64,000 nt of DNA from Hetaerina americana (GCA_022747635.1 JAKTNV010000009.1:5717204-5781203), one strand, 5' to 3'; counted from the first letter of the stretch, positions 12,041-22,689 are shown. Numbers and translations: made by a program. The notes: generated from the sequence alone by a model not told the origin.

Positions 12041-13245
12041 TGGGCTGAAAAGTTTCCGACCTCAAAAAACTTCGGCATCCTCGTATATATAAGTATTAAT
12101 TAATGCTTTAATATTATATTCTAAAGGTTGTAGCAAAAATCGCTCTCATTGTGCTAATAGTCGAGAAAACTACAGATAACAGTTTAAAGGTACATTCTTT
12201 AAACTTATTTATTTATTCATTTATTATTCGATGATATATTCCTGAGAAACATAAGGAGGAAAAATGTATCCAGTCACATAGGTTTTTTATGGTCATTTAG
12301 TTTCGTGACCATACTTCAGATCGGCAGGCACGACAAAATATCTAATTATTTTGGTTTCTCATTTGATCTGATGATTTCTTTATTCCGATTTTGCTTTGAT
12401 TTGTGATGTTATGATATTTTTTGGAAACGGAGAGATGGAAATTCTGCTCGTTTTGTGGAGAACCGTTGAATGAGCTCACAAAAAGCGCCGCTACCTTGTT
12501 ATTGGGAGGCCTTAGTGGGGGAAGATTGGACACGAATGTTACGTGCAACACACTTGTACGTAAGAAGAAAATCAATCGAGTTCAACACTGACACGATGGA
12601 ATAACCCCGTCGCCGCGTTACATTGCATTTGCAGGCGGGACCAGAGCATGGCGTAATCAAGAAAATTGACTGCTGGACCGATCGCGGTGTGGAATAATTT
12701 TCTCCTCGTAATCACATACAATGTTCGCACACAAAGTATCGGTAATGACTTTTTTCTGACGCGTGCGTGAAGTACTGAATTCAGACCGTCGGTTAAGTGT
12801 GCGCATGATCGCAGATCGTATTGGCATTGACAAGATGACAATGCACACACGATTATCACTGAAAAATTTGGTTATGCGAAAGATCTACTCTAAACACGTC
12901 TCGAAGGTCTTGACGGACGACCAAAAGAGCAAAGTCGAGTGTCTGCTTACAAAGACTTTCTGCGACGTCATCGCGACGATTCCCCAACCCCCTTACAGTC
13001 CCGACTTGGAACGAGTAGACTATATTTTCTATTCTCAAAAGTAAAATCCTCCCTCAAAGGACACCACCATGGGACCCTACGTGCCGTCAAACAAGCTTGC
13101 ACACCCGTACCCCTAAGGACTTCCCGGAATCCGCCCACCAGGGAGCCTTCGAGCTGTGGAAAAACTGCTTGCAAAAGTGTGTCTGGAAGAATTTTGAGGA
13201 ATCGCAGCAATGTTTGAAATGAATATATTTATCCGAAACGTTTCC
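12041..13245 (+). mobile_element. internally deleted mariner, subfamily 1
   Basis: The readable frame at 12763-13044 joins a mariner helix-turn-helix (LNSDRRLSVRMIADRIGIDK, then NLVMRKI, then KVLTDDQKSK) directly to the region of the third catalytic Asp (IATIPQPPYSPDL). The first two catalytic Asp blocks are missing between them. Downstream in other frames are SSLKGHHHGTLRAVKQA and a C-terminal CVSGRILRN-like end. A GAGGGTGGGCTGAAAAGTTT terminus at 12043 is the likely left end; the right end is uncertain. Copies or fragments of the same subfamily occur at 46060-46112 and 52350-52735. Mariners move by cut-and-paste into TA sites; this one cannot make an active transposase. Confidence 0.75.
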
Positions 13246-13727
13246 CGATACTTTAAATAACAGCCATGTACACCTAAACGTTAGGAATTATTATTTACAA
13301 TATATATTGATCAAAAAAACACTCTACCAGCTTGTTGTCTTATAACCCTGTGAAACTTATTCATGGTGACTTTCAGGGTAACCTGAAGATATACACTTAT
13401 ATTAACGAAAAATAATTCTTTCAGATTAACTTGAAGAGTCCTCGACGGAAGGACAAGTCTTTCAAGCAAATAAATTGTTCTGGAAGAGTCATCATTTTAT
13501 CATTTAAAAAAATTATATTTGGCTGAATACCATGAAATCGTATAGCTTAGTATCATCACCACTGAATTAAACGCTTTTTACGGTCGCAAACGACGATTTG
13601 CATTCGTATCACGCGGACTGCCTCCTTCTTGAGCCACAATATTTGTCCTATATGCCATCTCGCCTCCACGCCATCCTGAATTCTATTTTCTGCCTCCATT
13701 CCGATTTTTATAGTGTTCTCCCTTCTA
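13246..13727. other. no gene recognised
   Basis: AT-rich spacer between two DNA-transposon derivatives. Confidence 0.4.
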
Positions 13728-14086
13728 CAGGGTGAAGCAGAATCTCAGAATCTCACCTCAGCGTCACTGAAGAGCGTACAGGTAAATTAGTGAAGTGGAA
13801 GTAGGGGCGTTAGCTGGGGGAAACGACGTCACCATTAGCAGTTACCATGCAGTGAGTGGTCTGGTGAGCATCCAGGCTTTGTCGTAGAAACGTTCTTTAA
13901 AAATTGAACGGCTGAACAATAGCATCGCACGGCAAGGTCGTCACCTGGATGGAACAATTTTTAAAACATAATGAAAATAAAATGGCATTAAATGTAGTTT
14001 TCATGAATAAAAAACTATTCAATTATCTTGGTTGATTATTTTACAATTTACTCGTCAAATGAGGGAGTCCATTCTGCTTCGCCCTG
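13728..14086 (+). mobile_element. 359-bp mariner-type MITE
   Basis: Bounded by TA on both sides (13726-13727 and 14087-14088) with inverted termini CAGGGYGAAGCAGAAT (one mismatch). The left part matches, inverted, 41985-42150 (AAGAACGTTTCTA, GATGCTCACCAGACCACT). The right part contains AAGGTCGTCACCTGGATG, which is the C-terminal coding end of the transposase at 40740-42156. It is therefore an internal-deletion derivative of that element, with termini kept and the transposase lost. Confidence 0.8.
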
Positions 14087-15229
14087 TATGAGAGACTTCA
14101 TAAAATACCACTCCATATCCGACTTATTTTCTCTACGATAAAGATATATCGAAGTCATTCCGTTGTATCCAAGAATTCTTATATTTGAAGGACATAGCAG
14201 CCCTTCACCAAATGCAAGCGTGCTAATGAATGATTGCCACGCGTAGACACCAGAGAGAGGCCTCAAAGAGGAAATTACGCGGCGAAGCAACGGCGTGGAG
14301 TGTTACAGGGCGGAGGCCGACGTGGCTGCCGGCGTAAGTGCGTGCGTGCGCGTGCGAGGGCCGCACTCTGACAGCAGCATCCACGCCCAACATCTCGTTC
14401 GGATCGAGGCGGGATTTAGGCATTATTTAATAGGGAGTGGGGAGGGAGGATGGGCAGGAGGGCAATGGGACGTGAAGTGGTTCAAAGCGCAATGTATGGG
14501 GGGGGGGGGAAAGGGAGGCTTATATCCCTTCCATACTAGATTTTGGGGGGATTTGCGGGGCGAGGGGGTGTAGGGGGTGGGAGGGCCCCCAAATTGAGGG
14601 CGATCCAGTTTGTCGGCTCGGATTTGCGAGCGAGAGACATTCCCTCTTTTTTTTATACGTCCCCTCGTCCTTTGGATATTTTAAAAGGTTGGAAGGGCAA
14701 GGGAAAGAGGCCATCTCGCCGCCCCACTCCGGGCCCTGAGGGTGGGGAAGGGAAAGAGGGGTTTTTGAATGGTCAGGGATCGCGCTCTAGATGGGGAATC
14801 GCACGGGTGAAAGTCTGCAGCGAGGATGGAGCGAAAGGAAAGGCAAGGGGCGCTCGCTCCCTGGCGGGCAGGGGCACGCATTGCATCGCGTGCACCTTTC
14901 TCGCGAGTCAGCGCTCGGCCGCACCACCGCGGTGCACGCATCGGCCACTCGCAATCGCCGCACGCATCGCTATGTCCGCGAATGCAGTTCTTCCAGTCGG
15001 AGCAAATATTTCTGCTCTTAACAGTATTGCGTGCTCTGCTTTGCTTACCTCCAAGTTTCTCCTTCCATTCTCTCTCTCTCACTCTGTGGGGGTCAATGGG
15101 GGTTTACATCGATTTTACCCCTTCAAAGTACTTTCCATTCCTAGGCTATGCACTTATTCCATCCCCTTTTTCACTGTTTAAAGCACCCTTGGAAGTCCTC
15201 GGCAGTTAGGCTTTTTCGTTGTCTCGTCT
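14087..15229. other. GC-rich region without supported gene
   Basis: High GC from about 14290 to 15000, with a G9 run near 14500 and overlapping long frames on both strands (for example 14543-15181 plus and 14681-15082 minus). The translations are low-complexity and motif-free. It could be a CpG-rich promoter-type region of a gene outside the window; nothing shows this directly. Confidence 0.3.
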
Positions 15230-15735
15230 TTCCTTGCTTTATTGTGTCCACGTCTTCCCAGTGATATGTCCCCTCATCACATACTATTTGCATTTTGGGA
15301 ATTGGAAAAAGTCGTAGGGGGCGAGATCTGGCGAATAAGGACGATTGTCAAGGATGGTGATTGAATTTTTTGCCAGAAACTGACGAACAATCAATGCAAC
15401 TTGAGTACGATTTTAGCCCACATATTTCTTACACACCAATGTTCGGTTAAAATAGTGTGCACTGTTGATTTTCCTAAATTCAGTTCATCAGCTATCATTC
15501 GGACAGTTTTTCGACGATCGGTAAGGACAAGGGACCGCACACGATCAATGTTGTGGTCAAAAAGGTGGTTGAAGGTCGTCCCGGCCTTAACATCATCCTT
15601 GCATTGCGTCTTGTCGGCCATCTTTAGAACGCTTGAAAGCGGATGTCTTCTTCAGAGCACTATCACCGTAAACAGCTGTCAACATTTCAGTAACTTCTTG
15701 ATAACTTTAACCGCACTTGCCCAATAAACTTGATG
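15230..15735 (-). mobile_element. internally deleted mariner derivative
   Basis: The minus-strand frame 15391-15621 contains a mariner helix-turn-helix (DRRKTVRMIADELNLGKSTV, then HTILTEHWCVRNMWAKIV). In a shifted frame it is followed directly by RQFLAKNSITIL and NRPYSPDLAPYDFFQFPK, the segment around the third catalytic Asp. The block between, with the first catalytic Asp, is deleted. A stop truncates the remaining C-terminus. Termini not resolved. Confidence 0.75.
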
Positions 15736-16167
15736 TTGATTCATTGCTCTATGATTGCGTCAATTTCCCTTTTCGACAAAAAGTAAAAACAAGGACTACA
15801 GAAATTATCATAACTGGCACCATGCGCACAGCTCGACGATCCGTCAAGCACAGTGGGCTGGCTTATTGGGTCTCAGGCAACTAGCGCCGTTAATGGGCGG
15901 GGCTAGAGGCCGCGTCATGGCCGCCAGGTTGCACCAGTTCGCGTATTTATCGTACGTATATCCCGCTGCCTGCCTGCCTGCAGCGGTTTGTATCATCATT
16001 CCCTGCCTGTGTCTTTTGGAGCGGGGACCATGAGTCGCATGTCCATGTGATGGTATAATTTCCACTTCCTAATTAATTATAATTCCCCAAGTAATTGAAT
16101 AGATTTTTACTACATTCTAAGGTGCATGTGTGTGTTAGTTGATAGTATATTGTATTTGCATGGGCGT
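15736..16167. other. no gene recognised
   Basis: A moderately GC-rich patch at 15840-16040 with a TGCC tandem run near 15966-15980. No coding motif. Confidence 0.35.
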
Positions 16168-16340
16168 AAGTTAAAAAGGTTTTTACATGAATATATATAT
16201 CCGCTTGCGTGGGTGTAGGTTTCCATGCATATGCTGATTTTGCATGTGGTTTCCTTCTATTTTACGGATGGTGACCTAACACCCCCCGCCACACGCCCCC
16301 GCGGCGGCTTACGGAGTATTATATAGATGTAGATGAAGCT
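16168..16340 (+). repeat. CR1 3'-end fragment (variant subfamily)
   Basis: Carries the CR1 terminal block TGACCTAACACCCCCCGCCA, the palindromic GC stem and a short TAGATGTAGATG tail. The upstream piece (AAGGTTTTTACATGAATATA, GGGTGTAGG) is shared with 49905-50060 but differs from the intact CR1 3' UTR at 35344-35860, so these two belong to a sister subfamily. Confidence 0.75.
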
Positions 16341-17697
16341 GCTCATGTTGACTGTGGGCTACGAGGGCAGTCGAAATTATGAAAAATCCCGCATTGTGCG
16401 AAGCGCAAACGCATTTCAATACTTCACCAATGAAAAGAACGGAGTCAAACGGAGGCTTTAGCGATTCCCTTCCCATGGACCCGCATTCAAAAACGACACC
16501 ACGTGAGATACGACCCCACCCGGATAACTAGTGTTTATTCTCACACAAATCCATATGCGAACACAACACTGCCACTAATTAATCTTCGTGTTGTGAGGGA
16601 GATTGCTTTTTCGTGTGAATATCGGCAACACTTCCCCCAATTTATGCAGGGTAAACGGCCGAAGTACACGATGCACAAGGAATACGATTTGCCGGGAGTG
16701 TCACAAGATGAGATGCAGGTTTCGGATTTGGATGTCGTAGAACGTGGACACTAAACCGATATCGAAGTGTGGATTGGAAACTAAAGAGGACCGACACTGC
16801 GGGAAAGGTCGTCGAGAAAAAGAATCGAGAAAGTTGTTTAAAAATAGAAAATTCTTTGTTTTCGGAGAACTGAATCCACATAGCTGTGAAGTTGACAGAG
16901 TTTACATTTCAGTTAGATGTGGTTTTAATCATAAGTAATGCAATTTCACTCAAGTATTATTGTGTAAGAAATATTATTCGCAGTTCAACTGCTTGAAAAG
17001 AGGTGCGATCATGCCTGGGATTACACTTCACTTATTCAATGTTTACTTGAACTCAGCGTGGAGGAAGGCAGTTTAGGAAACCTGGGTTAAATAAAAGTCA
17101 GCGAGGAAATATACCAATATTTGGCAATCTCTTTGGAGTCGGTGTTCGTTCGCCAATATGGAATAGCCTCAACTCGACTCCGGAATCGGGAGTCCCAGCC
17201 ATTATCCACTTACGTATTATGCCAATTCAGTATTTGCGAATGACGCGAATGGAGTGCCTGTAATAAAGCTGAATGTATGTCCGAGTAACTATTATGTTAT
17301 GGTTGCTATTTGATATTCAACAGGGAGGGGGAGAGACAGCTGAATTGCAATTTATTTTTAGTTCAGTTCAATGCAGGAATTGTGAAAGACATGTTCTCGA
17401 ACAGATTTTGAAATCAAAGTTAAAATAAAGGGAAAAAATTCATTTGCTCTTCGTAGATAATTTAGTCTGTGAATTTTTCTAACTCACGAGAAAAATCCTA
17501 CAGCCCTTTTGATGTCTAGAGGTTTTTTTTAACAGTATCTTCTGATTTTCCATGGCTCAGTTTCATCATTTGCAGTTCCGAGTTCAAGGTTTTGTTCCAA
17601 ACACGCACACTCTCTCTCATTCTCTAGTGATCCTTGTGACTGATCTTAATGCTCTCGGCAGTTTTCTTGCTTTCACTTTGAGAAAGCAGCCGGGGTT
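16341..17697. other. no gene recognised
   Basis: Plus frames at 16503-16754 and 16744-16938 have no recognisable motif. The rest is AT-rich. Confidence 0.4.
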
Positions 17698-18294
17698 GTG
17701 CTATGAACACTAATTGGAGTGGGTGATGATGCATCTCCCAATCCCAATATGTTTGGGCCTTACGTTGAGGACGGCCAACCAGATACCCCAAATGTGTATA
17801 TTCCGTGTGGCCTGTTTTCTCGTAACACCTTTAATGTGTTTTCATTGCTGCCAACATCCCGCATACCAAACATATTCGACCTCCTTTCTTACTTGCCAAA
17901 AGGACTACTGAGTTCCCTTCCTAGACCACCACTATTTCTATTCAACTGGATTGAGAGTGTGCCTTAAGGAATTGATATTTCGAGTATTATTATTATTAGG
18001 TAATCTACCGGTTAAGGTAGGTTTAAATACCGGGAGATGCCGCAACAATAACTTTTAACGAAGTCATCCGCTAATGTGCATTTCAATGCAACAATTTCAG
18101 AATGTAAACATCTCCCGCAGTTTCTTTGGAATTTGTCAAAGTATAAACACCATAAGTGTTTAAAGTTGGCTTTAACCTCGTGGACTGTGGCGCCTTGCGC
18201 ACGACTACGAATGCCTGTGACATTGTATGTACGGTATTTCGTCACAACATCTTGTTCCTTTAAAAGCCCCAAAATTTCAGACTTTAAGAGGACG
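17698..18294 (+). repeat. 597-bp inverted repeat, left arm
   Basis: Near-perfect reverse complement of 19639-20235, with only a few differences seen by eye (for example AACACCTTT versus the partner's AACATCTTT). The arm holds an 82-codon frame (17719-17967) of unknown nature, the LINE terminal motif TAACCGGTAGATTACC with (TAA)n in minus orientation (17987-18025), and SINE-like body sequence. The inner edge is AAGAGGACG at 18286-18294, next to the C-terminal half of a transposase-like gene. Confidence 0.85.
17719..17967 (+). CDS. 82-codon ORF of unknown function in inverted arm
   Basis: An open frame present once in each arm of the inverted repeat (partner 19966-20214 on the minus strand, one residue different: FSRNTFNVF here, FSRNIFNVF there). 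The translation is proline-rich (MGDDASPNPNMFGPYVEDGQ at the start). No domain was recognised. The identity of the two copies reflects recent duplication, not selection, so coding is unproven. Confidence 0.25.
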   Translation: MGDDASPNPNMFGPYVEDGQPDTPNVYIPCGLFSRNTFNVFSLLPTSRIPNIFDLLSYLPKGLLSSLPRPPLFLFNWIESVP

Positions 18295-18309
18295 ATGTTC
18301 GGCATCTCC

Positions 18310-19260
18310 CGCAGTTTCTTTGGAACACGATGTCCATTTAAGACTAGCAAAATCAGCTAGAAATTCACTAAAACAAGCTCAGGAGCAAGTATCACGTAAT
18401 TCGGATTATTATTTTGCATTCTCGTTCGACTTGCAAAAATCATTACTATATCCCAAGCTGACTACCTCAGTAGGATATTACAAACGCAATATGTATATTC
18501 TAAATTTTGGTATACACAATTTTCATAACGATAATGTTTACATGTACGTTTGGGATGAAACTATTGCATCCAGAGGTGCTCAAGAAGTTGTTTCATGCAT
18601 CTTACAACATATTAAAAATGTAAGAAGTGAAAGACACATTAAAGCTTACGGTGACATGTGCACCGGGCAAAATAGAAACATTAAAGTAGCTTTAATGTGG
18701 TTAAAAATTGCCCAAACTTTAAATAATAATGTTGAAATTATATATCATAAATTTTTAATATCAGGACATTCGTTTTTACCAAATGATAGAGATTTTGGCC
18801 TGGTAGAAATGGCATTAAAAAAATAGTTTACTGTTCGTTCCCCAAGATTATTATAAGATTATTAAAAAGTGTCGGAAGTGTAATAATTTTATTGTAAATG
18901 AAATGAGAAAGGAAGATTTTGTATCAACAAAATTATTAGAAGACGCAATTTTGAGAAGGGTAAAGAATTCTGATGGAGAATCAGTAAACTGGTTAAGAAT
19001 ATGTTGGATGCGTTTTTTTCGGAAATGAACCATGTAAAATTTTCTATAAGACATCAATGAATGAGAATTAAACTTTTAAAATCCTGAATTTATTACCACG
19101 TCGGGGTAGACCAAGAAAGTCCGAAAATATTGTATTGACACCATTGTATAAAAATATTAGACAAATTACAACGCCAAAATTTAAGGACATAATTGACCTA
19201 TTACGATGCATACGACCAGAACATTATGATTTCTTAAAATTTCACACGCACAAAATATAG
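18310..19260 (+). pseudogene. transposase-like gene, C-terminal half
   Basis: Encodes an RNase-H-like region of a family common in arthropod genomes, resembling DUF7869-type proteins. Readable in order: HLRLAKSARNSLKQAQ, FAFSFDLQKSLLYP (candidate first acidic residue), YMYVWDETIASRGAQEV, YGDMCTGQNRNIKVAL (the DxCxGQN signature), SGHSFLPNDRDFGLVE. After a frameshift near 18826 follow YYKIIKKCRKCNNFIV, VNWLRICWMR, LLPRRGRPRKS and a C-terminal end at about 19260. The N-terminal half lies at 20470-21001 on the opposite strand. Both halves carry GAACACGATGTCC at the break (18327-18340 here), which places the split inside one ancestral gene. The family assignment is from memory of the motif and was not searched. 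Confidence 0.7.
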
Positions 19261-19477
19261 ACGAATAGTAAATTGTTTTGTAATAAATTTAAGTTTGTAA
19301 TTTTCCATGTTCTGTAATTAAAAAATGTTTTGAATCGCATAAATTACGTTTCCGAAGTGTTTTCATGATATGTAAAACAAAGTCAGCATTGTTTTATTCC
19401 AATTTAAAACATCTTAAATTATGCTGAATGGACTTGGGCACCTAGAAATTTTATAATGAATCTGGCTGTTAAATTTT

Positions 19478-19496
19478 AAAGTGGCCCAACTCCATT
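19478..19496 (+). repeat. AAAGTGGCCCAACTCCATT motif, copy 1
   Basis: A 19-base sequence about 220 bases past the C-terminal half of the transposase-like gene. Its exact reverse complement is at 21281-21299, upstream of the N-terminal half, and a variant is at 21452-21470. Read in gene orientation, all copies point the same way, so they may be subterminal or terminal repeats of the ancestral element. Confidence 0.6.
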
Positions 19497-19563
19497 CTTT
19501 ATAAGAAAACGCTCGATATTTACTTAATAATTGCCAATGCAACAATTTCAGAATGTAAAAATC

Positions 19564-19646
19564 ATTCGCCTTGACTGGGATTCGAACCCAGATCCCTGAA
19601 TATCCGGTCGAGTGCTTCAGCCACTTAAGCTACCGAGGCGTCCTCT
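19564..19646 (-). repeat. tRNA-like SINE head, family 2, copy a
   Basis: The minus strand reads TAGCTTAAGTGGCTGAAGCA (good A-box) and GGTTCGAATCC (perfect B-box) in a CTGGG/CCCAG T-stem, with acceptor-like GCCTCGG pairing with TCAAGGC (one mismatch). The nucleotide before the presumed anticodon is C, not the invariant U, and a second copy occurs at 20391-20474. This favours a SINE head or tRNA relic over a working tRNA gene. Its 5' end coincides with the inner edge of the 597-bp right arm. Confidence 0.65.
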
Positions 19647-20235
19647 TACACTTTGAAATTTTGGGGCTTTTAAAGGAACAAGATGTTGTGACGAAATACC
19701 GTACATACAATGTCACAGGCATTCGTAGTCGTGCGCAAGGCGCCACAGTCCACGAGGTTAAAGCCAACTTTAAACACTTATGGTGTTTATACTTTGACAA
19801 ATTCCAAAGAAACTGCGGGAGATGTTTACATTCTGAAATTGTTGCATTGAAATGCACATTAGCGGATGACTTCGTTAAAAGTTATTGTTGCGGCATCTCC
19901 CGGTATTTAAACCTACCTTAACCGGTAGATTACCTAATAATAATAATACTCGAAATATCAATTCCTTAAGGCACACTCTCAATCCAGTTGAATAGAAATA
20001 GTGGTGGTCTAGGAAGGGAACTCAGTAGTCCTTTTGGCAAGTAAGAAAGGAGGTCGAATATGTTTGGTATGCGGGATGTTGGCAGCAATGAAAACACATT
20101 AAAGATGTTACGAGAAAACAGGCCACACGGAATATACACATTTGGGGTATCTGGTTGGCCGTCCTCAACGTAAGGCCCAAACATATTGGGATTGGGAGAT
20201 GCATCATCACCCACTCCAATTAGTGTTCATAGCAC
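19639..20235 (-). repeat. 597-bp inverted repeat, right arm
   Basis: Reverse complement of 17698-18294, with a spacer of 1344 bases. Beyond its outer end (20238-20320) a third, direct partial copy of its inner sequence follows (TCCACGAGGTTAAAGCC through CAAAGAAACTGCGGGAGATG). Confidence 0.85.
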
Positions 20236-20390
20236 TACAGTCCACGAGGTTAAAGCCAACTTTAAACACTTATGGTGTTTTCACTTTGACAAATTCCAAA
20301 GAAACTGCGGGAGATGCCGCAACAGTAACTTTTAACGGAGTCATCCGCTAATGTGCATTTCAATGCACCAATTTCAGAGTGTAAAAGTCA

Positions 20391-20474
20391 TTCGCCTTGA
20401 CTGGGATTCGAACCAAGATCCCTCAATATCCGGTCGAGTGCTTTAGCCACTTAAGCTACCGAGGCGTCCTCTTA
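20391..20474 (-). repeat. tRNA-like SINE head, family 2, copy b
   Basis: Same tRNA-like sequence as 19564-19646, with about four differences (for example CTTGGTTCGAATCC, which breaks one T-stem pair). It is continued on the minus strand by a SINE-like body through about 20238. It sits directly against the end of the transposase-like N-terminal half (TTTAAGAGGACGCCTCGG junction). Confidence 0.65.
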
Positions 20475-21001
20475 AACTCGAATGTCATGGTGTGGGACAT
20501 CGTGTTCTTCGGTGAGTTTATTCTTTTCTTCATCATTATTCGATGCTTTAATTTTAATGTTTCGCATTTTTGGCATGTATCTTTGCGCGGTTGGTGGAAA
20601 TGCAAATCAAAGCCTTTTTTAAATATTTTCCTATAAGTCCACTCATTAACGGCTTTAATTCCATTTTCCTCGCAGTGAAGCTCGTATAAATTAAACATTT
20701 TCCTGATAGTTAGATCTGGATGTAGATATCTTCCATTAGGATTATGAGATCTGGTATAATGGGATTCAAGACTTCTCAATAATATTCTTTCTTTCTTCTT
20801 CATTGTAATTTTTGTGCAAGCATTCCGACAACCACAATCTTTGTTTTTGAAAATTTTTTCAGGAACAATATTTTGGGTTTGAGTGCAATATCTTTTTCCT
20901 GAATTCCGTTTAATCTTTCGCACTTTTTGGATGAATGATGCATCAATCTTTTCTCCATTGTTTTTCGGATCCTCATCCTCTGAAGACGAATATTGTTCCA
21001 T
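20470..21001 (-). pseudogene. transposase-like gene, N-terminal half
   Basis: The minus-strand frame starts MEQYSSSEDEDPK, continues KIKRNSGKRYCTQ, then a Cys-rich segment NKDCGCRNACTKI, SHYTRSHNPNGRYL, KMFNLYELHCEENGIKAVNE, TYRKIFKKGFDLHF and DTCQKCETLKLKH. This is the N-terminal organisation seen ahead of DUF7869-type RNase-H-like domains. The last residues are out of frame: a one-base shift near 20540 gives NDEEKNKLTEEHDV, which runs naturally into the HLRLAKSARN start of the other half at 18310-19260. The shared GAACACGATGTCC lies at about 20499-20511. The gene is broken by inversion and frameshift. Confidence 0.7.
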
Positions 21002-21280
21002 AATTCTGTTTCTTTTTCGATTTTTTTTAAAAATTATTAGTTACTATTTCTTCTTCACTATCTGAACTAATTAATGGTCTTGTTCTGTTTTTCCTCATGG
21101 GTGAAATAATTTCTAAAATTCAATATTATATTTTAAGTTTTAGATTTATTAAACGTACAGGTTATTCAACTAACGCAATTATCCCAAAAATTAGGTTAAC
21201 TTGTAAATACTAATTAATTGAAATTACCTTCATCACTGCTTTCCGACATTATCAACAGAAAATATCTTGATGTAAGTATA

Positions 21281-21299
21281 AATGGAGTTGGGCCACTTT
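21281..21299 (-). repeat. AAAGTGGCCCAACTCCATT motif, copy 2
   Basis: Exact reverse complement of 19478-19496, about 280 bases upstream of the N-terminal half. A variant with GCCACTTTCAAAATAAACGG (compare GCCACTTTCAAACTACACGG here) lies at 21452-21485 in the same orientation. Confidence 0.6.
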
Positions 21300-21478
21300 C
21301 AAACTACACGGCTCAGTTATTTAATTAATTCTGAAAACTTATGTGTGAAAAATGTATCGTATTTGCTCTGAATATAAGCAACCTGAAATGCTTCACTGAT
21401 ATGTAACATGAAGCTGTACATTGAACCATGGTAACCGGCAAAAAATTGAAAAACGGAGTTATGCCACTTTCAAAATAA

Positions 21479-21592
21479 ACGGCTCATATATATAAATATA
21501 TATACATATATATATATTTATATGTATATGCGTATTATATATATATTTATATTGATATGTATATACGTATATATATATATATACATATATAC

Positions 21593-21625
<33 letters not shown>

Positions 21626-21640
21626 CACACACATACATAT
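21479..21640. repeat. TA-rich microsatellite
   Basis: Imperfect (TA)n with TATACATATA-type interruptions. Confidence 0.9.
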
Positions 21641-21660
21641 GTATAAAATACATACACATA

Positions 21661-22689
21661 TATAAATTTTCTAAAACCTTATTCCCTCATATACTCTGAA
21701 ACGTGCTTCTATTTCAGTTTCCAAATGTGATAGTGTTACCCACGGATTAGGTTTAGAATACTACGAGAAAAATGCACATGGGTTATTGAACACTTTGCTC
21801 CTTTAATAGATCTAATTGCATGCGATAGTGCAGACGGTAAAAAATTATCTGCTGAAATATCAGTACAACGATGAAAGTTTATAGTTAACCCAAACGAGAC
21901 ACAGGACACAGAAAGGAAGACTACTACGTGTTGCTTCATTATAACAACCCTGAATTAAAATACAATTAAAAATTTAATGAAATAATTTGCATAATGGCAT
22001 CACTGTTTCTAAAAAAGGGTTGAATAAATAATATAAACTAAATATATAGCCAATATACTATATAAAATATACTATATTAAATATTCTATATAAAAATAAA
22101 TATTCTATATCAGAAAAAATCATACGTTAGTAGAGCACACGGAAACTTCAAGTTAAAGGACAAATAAACTCACTGGCGACCAACGATTCATTTATTTTAC
22201 CACCGATAGAGAAACACAAAACATACACGCGTAAAAGTGCGCGTATTCGACGAAAAAACCCACTTTAAAGGAATGAGATGGGTTTGTTTCGTCTATGGTA
22301 ACGTTTACAATGTTGAACAAAGACTACAACATTTAATTACAACATAAATGAAAGCCGTCTAATGAAAAATATGGGAATATTACACAGAGATATTTACCAA
22401 CATAAAAGAGCACTATCCAATGGACACAGGCAATATCATATTTCCTTAAAAGCATTTCATTAACAGCACTTGCGGCTCATTCGGAGCATTCGTCCATTAT
22501 TCTGTAAATAACAAAAAGCCATTAAATAATGTGGCTTACGTCGCATGTAAAAGAGCGGCGATAATGCCATGGGGGAATGAGACCGACGAAATTTGATCAT
22601 CAATATTATGTGGGGTGCACTACCTTTTTGGCCGCATTTCATGTGGAAGGAGTAGAGCGGCAGCAGCAGGAGTCCAATGCAACACATAC
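21661..22689. other. no gene recognised
   Basis: AT-rich. Frames at 21736-21939 (-) and 22460-22687 (-) have no motif. A short CTATATAAAATA tandem run lies at about 22055-22105. Confidence 0.4.

Noticed and set aside
14543..15181. 212-codon ORF as a host gene
   Set aside because: Lies in a GC-rich patch where long frames occur on both strands; Gly/Arg/Pro-rich translation without motif. Composition explains it.
16503..16754. 83-codon ORF as a small gene
   Set aside because: No motif, no second copy, no supporting signals; kept only as a note in the non-coding entry.
19564..19646. Functional tRNA gene
   Set aside because: Good A and B boxes and T-arm, but a second diverged copy lies 830 bases away, the base before the anticodon is C instead of U, and an acceptor pair is broken. 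A SINE head is more likely.
21459..21659. 66-codon ORF of Tyr/Ile repeats
   Set aside because: Translation of the TA microsatellite.
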